DNA of 64,000 nt from the NCBI RefSeq assembly GCF_046292825.1, contig NZ_JBKBQG010000024.1, positions 8,698-72,697 on the forward strand. The letters run 5' to 3'. Below the pieces are notes generated by a model. That model saw nothing but the letters and a program-made list of their open reading frames with translations, was not told where the DNA came from and made no database searches. The stretch is from Salinarimonas sp046292825. GTDB taxonomy: Bacteria > Pseudomonadota > Alphaproteobacteria > Rhizobiales > Beijerinckiaceae. The translations under genes and the position numbers were made by a program. Positions 32,708 to 41,443 of the stretch are shown here, piece after piece (position 1 is the stretch's first letter; the number at the start of each line of letters is the position of its first letter).

Positions 32708-33930
32708 ACCGGCTCGAACCGCGCCGACCGCGGGCGTAGGGCCCGCCACGACGCGCCGGAAGCGTTCGACCGCAACCATACGCCCACCGCGCACCTGGCC
32801 TGCACCGCGGACTTGGCCTGCGCCGCGGACTTGGTCTGCGCCGCGCACCTCGCCCGCGCCGCGGACTTCGCCTGCACTGCGGACTTCGCCTGAGCCGCAG
32901 ACGTCGCCAGCACCGCGGACTTCGACCGCGCCGCGGGCTCGGCCTGCACCGCGGACTTGGCCTGCACCGCGGACTTGGCCTGCGCCGCGCACCTCGCCCG
33001 CGCCGCGAACTTCGCCCGCGCCGCGGACTTCGCCTGCACTGCGGACTTCGCCTGCGCCGCAGACGTCTCCAGCACCGCGGACTCGGCCTTCGCCGCGGAC
33101 TGCGCCCGCGCCGCGGACCTGGCCTGCGCCGCCGAACGCGGCCGCCGACGGGCGCACGGCCCTCGCCGTGGACATCCCCGTCCATCTGGACGCACTCGGC
33201 ACTCGGCGATCGGCCATCGGCGAACGGCCGGGCGCGGCGTGCTCCGCGGATTGCGCGCGCCGGCGCCAGCGCGAGCGATCGGCGCTCCCTGTTCGGCGCG
33301 CTCGCCTCGTCCGCGCGGACGGAGCGATGCCGCGACCGGGCGCGGTACCGCTTGCCTGCGCCTATCGTCCTGCCCGGCCGATCGCAGGGTGCGACGAGGC
33401 CGGAGACGGCCGAACCGTCCCGTCTCGATCCCGTCTCGATCCGATTGGCCCGGTCCGGCCGGCGCGGTCCGGCCGGCGCAGTACCCGGCGCCCCTTGCCG
33501 GCGCCGCCGGCGCATGCGCGACGTCCGCCTCGGTTCGAACCCCGACGCCCGCCAGGCGGGCAGCTCCGCAAAGGCGAGATCACCCATGGCCACAGACCGA
33601 TTTCGTGGCGAGCTTCGAAGATGAAGCTCGCGCCCGCGCGGTCTCGCTTGCGCGAACGCGGCCGTTTTAGCCTCGCGCGCTGCGCGGAGCCGCGCTCGAA
33701 CCACAGCAAATTCGTCCGGGGCCGATCGCCGGCCGTCCTTTACGCATGTGGCTCGCGCGAATTGGTTCCGGCGTGCGACGAATGACCTTTGTTGTACCGC
33801 ATTCTCGTCTCATTCGGAGGCGAAACGCTCCCTCGCCGATCGGTGGCCCGCAGGCCTCGAGACCCCGGCCCGGCCCATCCCACGGCCGGCGACATCCAAA
33901 GATGCCGATCAACGAATACGGGACGACGAC
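32708..33930. other. 1.2 kb region without a convincing gene
   Basis: The first 90 bp are unremarkable. From 32798 to about 33139 the tract is an 18-bp tandem repeat. The remaining 790 bp up to rlpA carry several long open frames in different registers, none with a ribosome site, domain or consistent codon pattern. Local palindromes such as CCGGCCGGCGCGGTCCGGCCGG-like runs around 33450-33485 occur. I see no RNA gene here. Confidence 0.5.
32798..33139. repeat. 18-bp tandem repeat tract with 162-bp higher-order period
   Basis: Eighteen clear consecutive units of 18 bp (consensus GCCTGCRCCGCGGACTTS) plus a degenerate nineteenth. The units never lose register. A longer period is visible: the unit GCCTGCACTGCGGACTTC at 32870 recurs at 33032, exactly 162 bp or nine units later, with flanking variants in the same order, so the block was duplicated as a whole. 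In one plus frame the unit reads PAPRTW and in one minus frame AVQAKS; which strand, if any, is coding is unclear. Confidence 0.9.
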
Positions 33931-34332
33931 GTGAATTCCTTCCTCAAGGCGGCGTTCGCCGCCGCGCTCTCCTGCGCCGTTCTCACCGCCCCCGCCATCG
34001 CCGATACGAGTGCCCGGAACGCGTCCGCGAGCGCCGGCGAGACGGCCCGGGCCTTCACCGGTTCCGCCTCCTGGTACGGCCCCGGCTTCCACGGCCGCCG
34101 CACCGCCAATGGCGAGCGCTTCGATCAGAACGCGCTGACCGCCGCCCACAAGACCCTTCCCTTCGGCACCAAGGTGCGCGTCACCAAGGGCGATCGCTCG
34201 GTCGTCGTGCGCATCAACGATCGCGGCCCCTTCGTGCGCGGCCGCGAGATCGATCTCTCGCGCGGCGCGGCTCAGGCGGTCGGCCTGTTGTCCGCGGGCA
34301 TCGCCAGCGTGCGTCTCGAGGTCCTGCGCTGA
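33931..34332 (+). CDS. rlpA: RlpA-like septal ring lytic transglycosylase domain protein
   Basis: A 133-residue exported protein with a signal peptide (about 1-20, FLKAAFAAALSCAVLTAPA) and a double-psi beta-barrel (about 42-130). Family motifs are GSASWYGPGFHGRRTANGE, FDQNALTAAHKTLPFGT and VRINDRGPFVRGREIDLS, the latter carrying the conserved aspartate. RlpA proteins cleave denuded peptidoglycan glycan strands. There is no SPOR domain and no lipobox, so this is a minimal secreted form. The GTG at 33931 is chosen because it places the signal peptide at the N terminus; its ribosome site is weak. Confidence 0.88.
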   Translation: MNSFLKAAFAAALSCAVLTAPAIADTSARNASASAGETARAFTGSASWYGPGFHGRRTANGERFDQNALTAAHKTLPFGTKVRVTKGDRSVVVRINDRGPFVRGREIDLSRGAAQAVGLLSAGIASVRLEVLR

Positions 34333-34399
34333 GGCGTGATCGACAAGGGAGCGCGTGCCCGTCGCAGGGCCCGCGCTCCGCGCTCGCGCACCCGCGCCG

Positions 34400-34858
34400 T
34401 CAGGCGGCGCGGGCGAGGTCGCCGGCGACGATCCGCGCCGGCCGGCCGGTCGCGCGGAAGCCGACGATCAGGAACATGACGACGCTCGCCACCGTCACCG
34501 CCTCGCCGCCGAGGAGCAGCGGGATGCCGAGGCTCTCCTGCCCGAAGACGAGGAGCGCGAGCCCGGTCATCATCGGCGGCAGGCCGACCAGCGCGCACAC
34601 AACCTGCGCGAGCGCAAGGCGCGTCGCCGCGGATGCGGGGAAGAACCGGTAGAAGGCGCCGTAGATGAAGAACCCGACGAAGCCGATCAGGTTGACGTGC
34701 ACGTGGACCGGCCGGATCGTGAAGTCGTGCGTCAGCGACATGAAGGTGCCCATGGCAACTCCGATGCCGAAGAACGTCAAGGCGGCGCGAAAGCAGAGAT
34801 TGGCGAGCGCCTCGGAGCGCGCGTCCGTGCGGGCGGGGCAGGAGAAGTCGGTGTTCAT
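34400..34858 (-). CDS. four-helix membrane protein resembling part of cytochrome oxidase subunit I
   Basis: A 152-residue inner-membrane protein with four predicted helices (about 27-48, 57-76, 87-108 and 115-136). The segment PVHVHVNLIGFVGFFIYGAFYRFFP looks like the heme-ligand helix of heme-copper oxidase subunit I, with paired histidines. Short COX1-like proteins of this type occur in rhizobia; function is not established. The ATG at 34858 lies behind a GGGGG-containing stretch. It is divergent from the cupin gene. Confidence 0.75.
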   Translation of the reverse strand: MNTDFSCPARTDARSEALANLCFRAALTFFGIGVAMGTFMSLTHDFTIRPVHVHVNLIGFVGFFIYGAFYRFFPASAATRLALAQVVCALVGLPPMMTGLALLVFGQESLGIPLLLGGEAVTVASVVMFLIVGFRATGRPARIVAGDLARAA

Positions 34859-35039
34859 CTCGGGGGTTTCCTTCGTCGCGTGATCGCGGCTTCGTTCTGA
34901 CGGCTCTCGATTTCCGCCCGATGTCCTCGCGGGCGCGCGAACGTTACGTCGGCGAAACGAAACGACGCATGGCGCGCGCGCGAACGAACGGTGCGTCCGC
35001 CGCGTTGGCCGCGCGACCCGCGCGCGAGGACCGACGCTC

Positions 35040-35576
35040 ATGACCGACATCGCCGAACCCGATCCCACCACCCCCGCTCCCACCACCCCCGAGCGCATCT
35101 TCCTGCCCGAGGACGCGCAGATGCCCAACCATCCGGACCTGCCGGTCCTCTTCTATCGCGGCGTGCTCGCGGGAGACGCGGCGGGGGATCTCGCGGAGGC
35201 ATTCGAGGCGCGCTTTTCGGCGAGCGGCTGGGGCGGCACCTGGCGGAACGGCATCTACCGGTTTCACCATTTCCATCCCGACGCGCACGAGGCGCTCGGC
35301 GTCGCGCGCGGGCACGCACGGGTGCGGCTCGGGGGCGAGAGCGGGCAGGATCTCGCGATCGAGGCGGGGGATCTCGTCGTGCTCCCGGCGGGCACGGGGC
35401 ACAAGCTCGTCGATGCGAGCCCGGATTTCCTCGTGGTGGGCGCCTATCCGCCCGGTCAGGAGGATTTCGAGACGCTGCGCGAGGCGATTCCGCGCGATCG
35501 CCTGCGCGCCGTCGCGCGGCCCACGACCGATCCCGTCCACGGCGAGGGCGGGCCGCTCGTGCTCCTGTGGGGGTGA
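35040..35576 (+). CDS. cupin domain protein
   Basis: A 178-residue single-domain cupin. The metal-site region reads YRFHHFHPDAHEALGVARG (about residues 78-96), and the second motif reads VVLPAGTGHKLV near 120, providing the expected histidines and glutamate. The overall pattern is like the YjlB group of small cupins. Substrate is unknown. The ATG at 35040 follows GAGGA by about 9 bp. It ends before the glnA terminator and is convergent with glnA. Confidence 0.85.
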   Translation: MTDIAEPDPTTPAPTTPERIFLPEDAQMPNHPDLPVLFYRGVLAGDAAGDLAEAFEARFSASGWGGTWRNGIYRFHHFHPDAHEALGVARGHARVRLGGESGQDLAIEAGDLVVLPAGTGHKLVDASPDFLVVGAYPPGQEDFETLREAIPRDRLRAVARPTTDPVHGEGGPLVLLWG

Positions 35577-35650
35577 TCGCGCCCCGCGCGCGGCCGCGAT
35601 CCGCATCGCCACTAGGAAGGGATGGGCCAAGAAAAAGGGAACGTGCCACG

Positions 35651-35680
35651 AAAAAAGGGGCGGACCCGAAGGCCCGCCCC
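35651..35680 (-). terminator. rho-independent terminator of glnA
   Basis: Reading on the minus strand, a hairpin with outer stem GGGGCGG/CCGCCCC (35680-35657) is followed by TTTTTT (35656-35651). It lies 42 bp after the glnA stop codon. Confidence 0.85.
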
Positions 35681-35721
35681 GTCTCGTCGCGCGATCGGCG
35701 ACCCGTGCCGCGAGGGCCGGA

Positions 35722-37131
35722 TCAGACCGAGTAGTACATGACGTACTCGACCGGGTGCGGCGTGTGCTCGAAGCGGATGACGTCCTGCATCTTGAGCTCG
35801 ATATAGCTGTCGATGAAGTCGTCGTTGAAGACGCCGCCGGCCTTGAGGAAGGCGCGGTCCTTGTCGAGGGAGGCGAGCGCCTCGCGCAGGCTGCCGCAGA
35901 CGGTGGGGATCTTCTTGAGCTCGCGCGGGGGCAGATCGTAGAGATCCTTGTCCATCGCGGCGCCCGGGTCGATCTTGTTGAGGATGCCGTCGAGGCCGGC
36001 CATCACGAGGGCCGCGAAGCCGAGATAGGGGTTCGCGGTCGGATCGGGGAAGCGCACCTCGACGCGCTTGGCCTTCGGCGAGGTCGTCCACGGAATGCGG
36101 CAGGACGCCGAGCGGTTGCGCGAGGAATAGGCGAGCAGCACCGGCGCCTCGAAGCCCGGGACGAGACGCTTGTAGGAGTTCGTCGACGGGTTCGTGAAGG
36201 CGTTGATCGCCTTGGCGTGCTTGATGACGCCGCCGATGTACCAGAGGCATTCCTGGGACAGGTCGGCGTACTTGTCGCCGGCGAAGAGCGGCTTGCCGTC
36301 CTTCCAGATCGACTGGTGGACGTGCATGCCCGAGCCGTTGTCGCCGTAGACGGGCTTGGGCATGAAGGTCGCCGACTTGCCGAAGGAGTGCGCGACGTTG
36401 TGGATCGCGTACTTGTAGATCTGCATCTGGTCGCCCATGCGCACCAGCGTGTCGAACTTCATGCCGAGCTCGTGCTGGGCGGACGCCACCTCGTGGTGGT
36501 GCTTCTCGACCTTGACGCCCATCGACGCCATGGCCGCGAGCATCTCGCCGCGCATGTCCTGGCCCGAATCGAGCGGGGGCACGGGGAAATAGCCGCCCTT
36601 GACCGGGATGCGGTGGCCCATGTTGCCACCCTCGTACTCGGTCTGGCCGTTCGTCGGCAGCTCGGTCGCGTCGACCTTGAAGCCGACATGGTACTGGTCG
36701 GCGGAGAAGCGCACGTCGTCGAACACGAAGAACTCGGCCTCGGGGCCGATATAGATCGTGTCGCCGATGCCGGTCGACTTCAGGAAGGCCTCGGCCTTCT
36801 TGGCGATGCCGCGCGGATCGCGCCCGTAGGGTTCGCCGGAGGCCGGCTCCAGCACGTCGCAGACGATCGACATCGTCGGCGCCGAGAAGAACGGGTCCAT
36901 GCACGCGGTCTCGGGATCGGGCATGAGGGTCATGTCCGACTCGTTGATCGCCTTCCAGCCGGCGATCGAAGAGCCGTCAAACATGATCCCTTCGGCGAAC
37001 AGGTCCTCGTCGACCATCGTCACGTCGAAGGTCACGTGCTGCCACTTGCCCCTCGGATCGGTGAAGCGGAAGTCGACGTACTTGACGTCGTTGTCCTTGA
37101 TCGCCTTGAGCACGTCGTTGGCGGTCTGCAT
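35722..37131 (-). CDS. glnA: glutamine synthetase type I
   Basis: A 469-residue GSI-beta enzyme assimilating ammonia into glutamine. Conserved segments are FDGSSIAGWKAINESDM, GPEAEFFVFDDV, the ATP-site KHHHEVASAQHE, and NGSGMHVHQS. The adenylylation loop reads DLYDLPP near residue 398, so control by GlnE is expected. Length fits the family. It lies 103 bp behind glnB in the same direction, which suggests a glnBA operon with a possible second promoter. The start MQTAND at 37131 has AGAGGA upstream. Confidence 0.98.
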   Translation of the reverse strand: MQTANDVLKAIKDNDVKYVDFRFTDPRGKWQHVTFDVTMVDEDLFAEGIMFDGSSIAGWKAINESDMTLMPDPETACMDPFFSAPTMSIVCDVLEPASGEPYGRDPRGIAKKAEAFLKSTGIGDTIYIGPEAEFFVFDDVRFSADQYHVGFKVDATELPTNGQTEYEGGNMGHRIPVKGGYFPVPPLDSGQDMRGEMLAAMASMGVKVEKHHHEVASAQHELGMKFDTLVRMGDQMQIYKYAIHNVAHSFGKSATFMPKPVYGDNGSGMHVHQSIWKDGKPLFAGDKYADLSQECLWYIGGVIKHAKAINAFTNPSTNSYKRLVPGFEAPVLLAYSSRNRSASCRIPWTTSPKAKRVEVRFPDPTANPYLGFAALVMAGLDGILNKIDPGAAMDKDLYDLPPRELKKIPTVCGSLREALASLDKDRAFLKAGGVFNDDFIDSYIELKMQDVIRFEHTPHPVEYVMYYSV

Positions 37132-37234
37132 GGTCCGGTCAGTCCTCTGCTTGGAAGGTCTCGTCGGGAAGGATCGTTCGTCCGCGAGCCGGGCGGCCGC
37201 GGTTTTCTCTCTCTTGTCGTCCTCGGTCGGGCGA

Positions 37235-37573
37235 TCAGATCGCGTCGGTGCCGGTCTCGCCGGTCCGGATCCGGATCGCCTCCTCGACGGTCGATACAAA
37301 AATCTTGCCATCCCCGATGCGGCCGGTCTGGGCGGCCTTGCGGATCGCCTCGACGGCCTTGTCGACGAGCTCGTCCGGCAGGACGATCTCGAGCTTCACC
37401 TTGGGCAGGAAGTCGACCACGTACTCGGCCCCGCGATAGAGCTCGGTATGGCCCTTCTGGCGGCCGAAGCCCTTGGCCTCGATCACCGTGATCCCCTGCA
37501 GGCCGACGTCCTGCAGCGCTTCCTTCACCTCGTCGAGCTTGAACGGCTTGATGATCGCCTCGATCTTTCGCAT
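37235..37573 (-). CDS. glnB: nitrogen regulatory protein PII
   Basis: A 112-residue PII signal protein that reports 2-oxoglutarate, ATP/ADP and glutamine status. The N terminus MRKIEAIIKPFKLDEVKEAL and the T-loop GHTELYRGAEYVVDF are intact, with the uridylylated tyrosine at position 51. The C-terminal signature GDGKIFVSTVEEAIRIRTGE is complete. Genomic linkage ahead of glnA identifies it as GlnB rather than GlnK. A sigma-54-like promoter and an NtrC-like site lie upstream. Confidence 0.98.
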   Translation of the reverse strand: MRKIEAIIKPFKLDEVKEALQDVGLQGITVIEAKGFGRQKGHTELYRGAEYVVDFLPKVKLEIVLPDELVDKAVEAIRKAAQTGRIGDGKIFVSTVEEAIRIRTGETGTDAI

Positions 37574-37673
37574 GGCTTCTCGGCCTTCGGTCGTCGCGTG
37601 TTGGGCGCTCGCGTCAGTCGCGGTCGCGGATGGGGCCGGGGCGTGTGGACCGCTCCGGCACGGCTCAGTCTTA

Positions 37674-37687
37674 GCATCGACCGTGCC
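37674..37687 (-). promoter_or_regulatory. candidate sigma-54 promoter of glnB
   Basis: On the minus strand GGCACGGTCGATGC shows the invariant GG-N10-GC spacing of sigma-54 promoters, with GGCAC matching the -24 box. It lies about 100 bp before the glnB start. The -12 box (ATGC rather than TTGC) has one mismatch. Confidence 0.5.
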
Positions 37688-37727
37688 GCCTCGGGGAGCG
37701 GGGCATGGCCGGTTCTTGGGCGCAAGT

Positions 37728-37744
37728 TGCGCATATTTTGTGCA
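37728..37744 (-). promoter_or_regulatory. candidate NtrC-binding site upstream of glnB
   Basis: On the minus strand TGCACAAAATATGCGCA is a 17-bp imperfect dyad close to the NtrC consensus TGCAC-N7-GTGCA. It lies 41 bp upstream of the sigma-54-like promoter. A second dyad, GCGCAAGTTGCGC, overlaps it at 37720-37732. Confidence 0.5.
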
Positions 37745-37831
37745 TCTGCTGCCTTTTTCGGCGACGGTGTGTCGTCAACGTCGCGAATGCGGCGATGCGG
37801 GAGACGTTCCACAGGCAGGAGACGGCGAAAA

Positions 37832-39355
37832 ATGATGCAGGTCCTTCTCGACGTCGCCCGGACCCGCGAGGCTGATCGCCGCACGATCGCGGCGGGCACC
37901 CCCGGCATCGCCCTCATGGAGCGGGCCGGCGCGGCGATCGCCGAAGCGGCGCGGGCGATGCGCGGCGCGCGAGGGGGCGAGGGCCCGGTCCTCGTCGCCT
38001 GCGGGCCGGGCAACAACGGGGGCGACGGCTTCGTCGCCGCGCGGCTTCTCGCCGAAGAGGGGATCGCGGTCCTCGTCGCGCTTCTGGGCCCGCGCGAGCG
38101 CCTGCGCGGCGACGCGGCGATCGCGGCCGCCGCGTGGCGCGGACCGGTTCTCCCCCTCGCCGATGCCGATCCCGCGGCCGCATGCCTCGTGATCGACGCC
38201 CTCTTCGGCTCGGGACTGGCGCGCCCGCTCGACGGGCCGGCCGCGGATTTCGTGGCGCGTCTTACGGCGAGCGGGCGGCCGGTGCTCGCGGTCGACGTGC
38301 CCTCGGGCCTCGACGGCGATACCGGGCGCGCCGACGGCCCCTGCGTGCGGGCGCACGAGACGATCACCTTCGCCACGATGAAGCCCGGCCACCTCCTCCT
38401 GCCCGGCCGCACCCTCTGCGGGCGCGTGCGCGTCGCCGACATCGGCATCGCCGCGCACGTGATCGAGGATCTCGCGCGGCCCGCGACCTTCGCGAACGCA
38501 GAGGGGCTCTACCGGGCGGCGCTGCCGCGGCCGGGGCCGGCGGCGCACAAATATGCGCGCGGGCACGTGCTCGTCCTCTCGGGCGGCATCCACGAGACCG
38601 GCGCGGCGCGGCTCGTCGCGCGCGGGGCGCTCAGGATCGGCGCGGGCGCGGTGACGCTCGGCTCGCCCCGCGCGGCGCTCCTCGTGAACGCGACGCAGCT
38701 CACCGCCATCATGCTGCGGCCCTGCGACGACGGCGCCGATCTCGAAGAGCTCCTCGCCGATCCCCGCATCGGCGTCCTCGCGCTGGGGCCCGGCCTCGGG
38801 CGCGCGCGGGCGCGCGGATTCCTGGAGGCGGCGGCGCGTGCGCGCCATGCCGAGGCGCGCGCGCTCGTCCTCGACGCGGACGCGCTCACCGCCTTCGAGG
38901 GCGATCACGCGGGGCTCGCCAGCCTCCTGGCGGGGGCGCGCTGCGCGGTCGCGACGCCGCATGCGGGCGAGCTTGCGCGGCTGTTTCGCGCCTGTCCCGC
39001 GGTGCACGAGGCGCCCTCGAAGCTCGTCGCCGCGCGCGAGGCGGCGGCCGCGCTCGGCGCGATCGTCGTGGCGAAGGGCGCCGACAGCGTGATCGCCGCC
39101 CCCGACGGCCGCGCGGCGATCAACGCCTCCGGCACGCCCCATCTCGCCACCGCCGGCGCCGGCGACGTGCTCGCGGGCTTCGTCGCGGGCCTGATCGCCC
39201 AGGGTATGCCCCCCTTCGAGGCGACCGCCGCCGCCGTCGATCTCCACGCCCGCGCCGGCGCGAGCATCGGCCCGGGCCTCATCGCGGAGGACCTGCCGGA
39301 GGCGCTGCCGCGCTTGCTGGGGGAGGTGTTGAGGGGAGGAGCATCGTCGGGGTGA
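37832..39355 (+). CDS. nnr: bifunctional NAD(P)HX epimerase / ADP-dependent NAD(P)HX dehydratase
   Basis: A 507-residue metabolite-repair enzyme that restores hydrated NADH/NADPH. Residues 1-215 form the YjeF N-terminal epimerase domain (ACGPGNNGGDGFVAARLL, LVIDALFGSGL, VDVPSGLDGDTG). Residues 225-500 form the ribokinase-like dehydratase (KYARGHVLVLSGG, VLALGPGLGR, TPHAGELARLF, ATAGAGDVLAGFVAG). Two adjacent ATGs (37832, 37835) are possible starts, with AGGAGA upstream. It is divergent from glnB, so the intergenic NtrC-like site could affect both. Confidence 0.95.
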   Translation: MMQVLLDVARTREADRRTIAAGTPGIALMERAGAAIAEAARAMRGARGGEGPVLVACGPGNNGGDGFVAARLLAEEGIAVLVALLGPRERLRGDAAIAAAAWRGPVLPLADADPAAACLVIDALFGSGLARPLDGPAADFVARLTASGRPVLAVDVPSGLDGDTGRADGPCVRAHETITFATMKPGHLLLPGRTLCGRVRVADIGIAAHVIEDLARPATFANAEGLYRAALPRPGPAAHKYARGHVLVLSGGIHETGAARLVARGALRIGAGAVTLGSPRAALLVNATQLTAIMLRPCDDGADLEELLADPRIGVLALGPGLGRARARGFLEAAARARHAEARALVLDADALTAFEGDHAGLASLLAGARCAVATPHAGELARLFRACPAVHEAPSKLVAAREAAAALGAIVVAKGADSVIAAPDGRAAINASGTPHLATAGAGDVLAGFVAGLIAQGMPPFEATAAAVDLHARAGASIGPGLIAEDLPEALPRLLGEVLRGGASSG

Positions 39356-39467
39356 GCCGTCCCGCGACGCCCTTTCCCTTGCGGCACGCCCTTTGCGCAT
39401 CGCCCCTCCGAGAGGCGCCGGCATCGTCCGGTCGTCTCGATTCGGAACAGGTCGGGAGGTCGCCGCC

Positions 39468-39614
39468 ATGTTCAGGACGATTCTGTACGCGAGCGTGCTC
39501 CTCGTCCTCGTCGCGATCATGCGCGAGGTGGGGCTGTCCACCGCGACGATGGTGATCGCCGGCAGCGGGGCCTTCGTCGCGATGCTCGTCCATTCGCTGA
39601 TGCAGGACGCGTGA
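39468..39614 (+). CDS. 48-residue small membrane protein
   Basis: A 48-residue hydrophobic protein with two short membrane segments (about 4-19 and 27-44) joined by MREVGLSTAT. The ATG at 39468 follows GGGAGG with ideal spacing. No family is recognised. It lies between nnr and the tRNA-Leu gene and is probably transcribed on its own. Confidence 0.65.
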   Translation: MFRTILYASVLLVLVAIMREVGLSTATMVIAGSGAFVAMLVHSLMQDA

Positions 39615-39756
39615 GCGCGAACTTCGGGCGAGAACCCGTTCACCATGGCATCCGCGCGCCGCGAACAAATCCGCGAGGCACGTTTTTTTTGGTGCGCCCT
39701 CGCGCGGGCATGATATAGAGCCGCGACCCGGCATGGGGCGGCGCGTCGCTCCGGGA

Positions 39757-39841
39757 GCGGGCGTGGCGGAATTGGTAGACGCGCCGGATTTAGGTTCCGG
39801 TGGCGAAAGTCGTGGGGGTTCGAGTCCCTCCGCCCGCACCA
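39757..39841 (+). tRNA. tRNA-Leu (anticodon TAG)
   Basis: An 85-nt class II tRNA. Acceptor stem GCGGGCG pairs with CGCCCGC, and the CCA end is encoded. The anticodon stem CCGGA/TCCGG encloses the loop TTTAGGT, giving anticodon TAG (reads CUA and wobbles). The T arm contains GGTTCGAGTCC, and a variable arm is present as expected for leucine tRNAs. A promoter candidate lies 40 bp upstream (TTGGTG at 39689, GATATA at 39712, spacing 17). It immediately precedes tig. Confidence 0.97.
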
Positions 39842-39972
39842 AGCCCGTCGCTCTACGGTTCCGGGGCGGTCCATTCCCGCGTCCGACGCACGGCGAGGCC
39901 GGCGTCGAGGCGGGAGCGGAGCGCCCCGGCGCCTCCATGCGCACTCTCGAGGAAGTACGGACGGATAGCACG

Positions 39973-41361
39973 ATGCAGGTGACGGAAACGCTGTCGGAAG
40001 GGCTCAAGCGCGAGTTCCGGGTCGTCTTGCCGGCGACCGAGCTGGAGGAGCGGCTGACGAGCGAGCTCGCCACCCTGAAGGATCGCGTCAAGATCAACGG
40101 TTTCCGCCCGGGCAAGGTGCCGGTCGCGCATCTGCGCCGGCTCTACGGCCGCTCGGTCATGGCCGAGGTGGTGCAGAACGCGGTGGCCGAGGCCGAGCGC
40201 AAGATCGTCGACGATCATCAGCTCAAGCTCGCCAACCAGCCGCGCTTCGAGTTCCCCGAGGACAAGGACGAGATGGAGAAGGCGCTCGACGCCAAGACCG
40301 ATCTCGCCTTCAAGGTGGCCGTCGAGGTCCTGCCGACCTTCGAGCTCGTCGACCTGTCCGACGTCAAGGTGACGAAGCCCGTCTTCCGGGTGCCCGATGC
40401 GGAGGTCGAGGAAGGCCTCGAGCGTCTGTCCAAGCAGAACCGCCCCTTCGAGTCGAAGGGCGAGGACGCCGCCGCCGAGACGGGCGACCGGGTCGTGGTC
40501 GACTTCGTCGGCTCGATCGACGGCGTCGAGTTCGAGGGCGGCAAGGGCGAGGAAGTGCCGGTCGAGATCGGCTCGGGCTCCTTCATCCCCGGCTTCGAGG
40601 AGCAGCTCACGGGCGCCAAGAAGGGCGAGGAGCGCACGCTCGCCGTCACCTTCCCGGAGACCTATCCGGCCGCGCATCTCGCCGGCAAGGACGCCTCTTT
40701 CGCCGTCACCGTCAAGGACGTGCTCGCCCCCGGCGAGGTGACGATCGACGACGCCTTCGCCACGAATTTCGGCATGGAGAGCCTCGACGCGATGAGGGAC
40801 GCCATGCGCGGCGCCCTGCAGCGCGACTACGACGGCGTCGCCCGCCGCAAGCTCAAGAAGGTGCTGCTCGACGCGCTCGACGAGCGCTATTCCTTCGAGC
40901 TGCCGCCGACCCTGCTCGATCAGGAATTCCAAGGCGTGTGGCAGCAGGTCCTGAGCGATCTGCAGCGCGCCGGCAAGACCTTCGAGGACGAGGGCACGAG
41001 CGAGGACAAGGCCAAGGACGAGTACCGCCGCATCGCCGAGCGTCGCGTCCGGCTCGGCCTCGTCCTCGCCCGCATCGGCGAGACGGCGGACGTGAAGGTC
41101 TCCGACGACGAGGTGACGCAGGCGCTGATCGAGCGCGCGCGTCAATATCCCGGTCAGGAGCGGCAGGTCTGGGAATTCTACCAGAAGAACCCGCAGGCGC
41201 TCGCCGAGCTGCGCGCCCCCCTGTTCGAGGAGAAGGTCGTCGACCATATTCTCTCTCAGGTGACGGTCGAGGAGACCGAGGTCTCCAAGGAGGCGCTCCT
41301 CGCCGACTTCGAGGACGAGGCGAAGGGCGAGGCCGAGGAGGCCGCGGGCGAGAAGGCCTGA
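39973..41361 (+). CDS. tig: trigger factor
   Basis: A 462-residue ribosome-associated chaperone with peptidyl-prolyl isomerase activity. The ribosome-binding signature GFRPGKVP is near residue 43. The FKBP-type domain spans about 160-245 (GDRVVVDFVGSIDGVEFEGG, GSGSFIPGFEEQLTGAKKGEE). The helical substrate-binding arms follow, ending in an acidic tail (ADFEDEAKGEAEEAAGEKA). The start MQVTETLSEG at 39973 matches the family N terminus. It heads the tig-clpP-clpX cluster. Confidence 0.97.
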   Translation: MQVTETLSEGLKREFRVVLPATELEERLTSELATLKDRVKINGFRPGKVPVAHLRRLYGRSVMAEVVQNAVAEAERKIVDDHQLKLANQPRFEFPEDKDEMEKALDAKTDLAFKVAVEVLPTFELVDLSDVKVTKPVFRVPDAEVEEGLERLSKQNRPFESKGEDAAAETGDRVVVDFVGSIDGVEFEGGKGEEVPVEIGSGSFIPGFEEQLTGAKKGEERTLAVTFPETYPAAHLAGKDASFAVTVKDVLAPGEVTIDDAFATNFGMESLDAMRDAMRGALQRDYDGVARRKLKKVLLDALDERYSFELPPTLLDQEFQGVWQQVLSDLQRAGKTFEDEGTSEDKAKDEYRRIAERRVRLGLVLARIGETADVKVSDDEVTQALIERARQYPGQERQVWEFYQKNPQALAELRAPLFEEKVVDHILSQVTVEETEVSKEALLADFEDEAKGEAEEAAGEKA

Positions 41362-41443
41362 CGATTTCGCCGCAGCCGCAAGATCGCGAGCGGACCGCGT
41401 GCCGGGGAGGTGCGCGGTTCGCGTATCGGGAGCCTGAGAGACG

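Noticed and set aside
32798..33139. Possible CRISPR array
   Set aside because: The units are directly tandem with no unique spacers, and no cas genes are nearby.
32589..33785. Plus-strand frame with PAPRTW/PAPRTS repeats
   Set aside because: It begins inside the RHH gene in another register and has no recognisable domain outside the repeat.
39640..39690. Rho-independent terminator before the tRNA-Leu promoter (T-run at 39683-39690)
   Set aside because: The T-run is clear, but only a 4-bp stem (CGCG/CGCG) precedes it, which is too weak to call.
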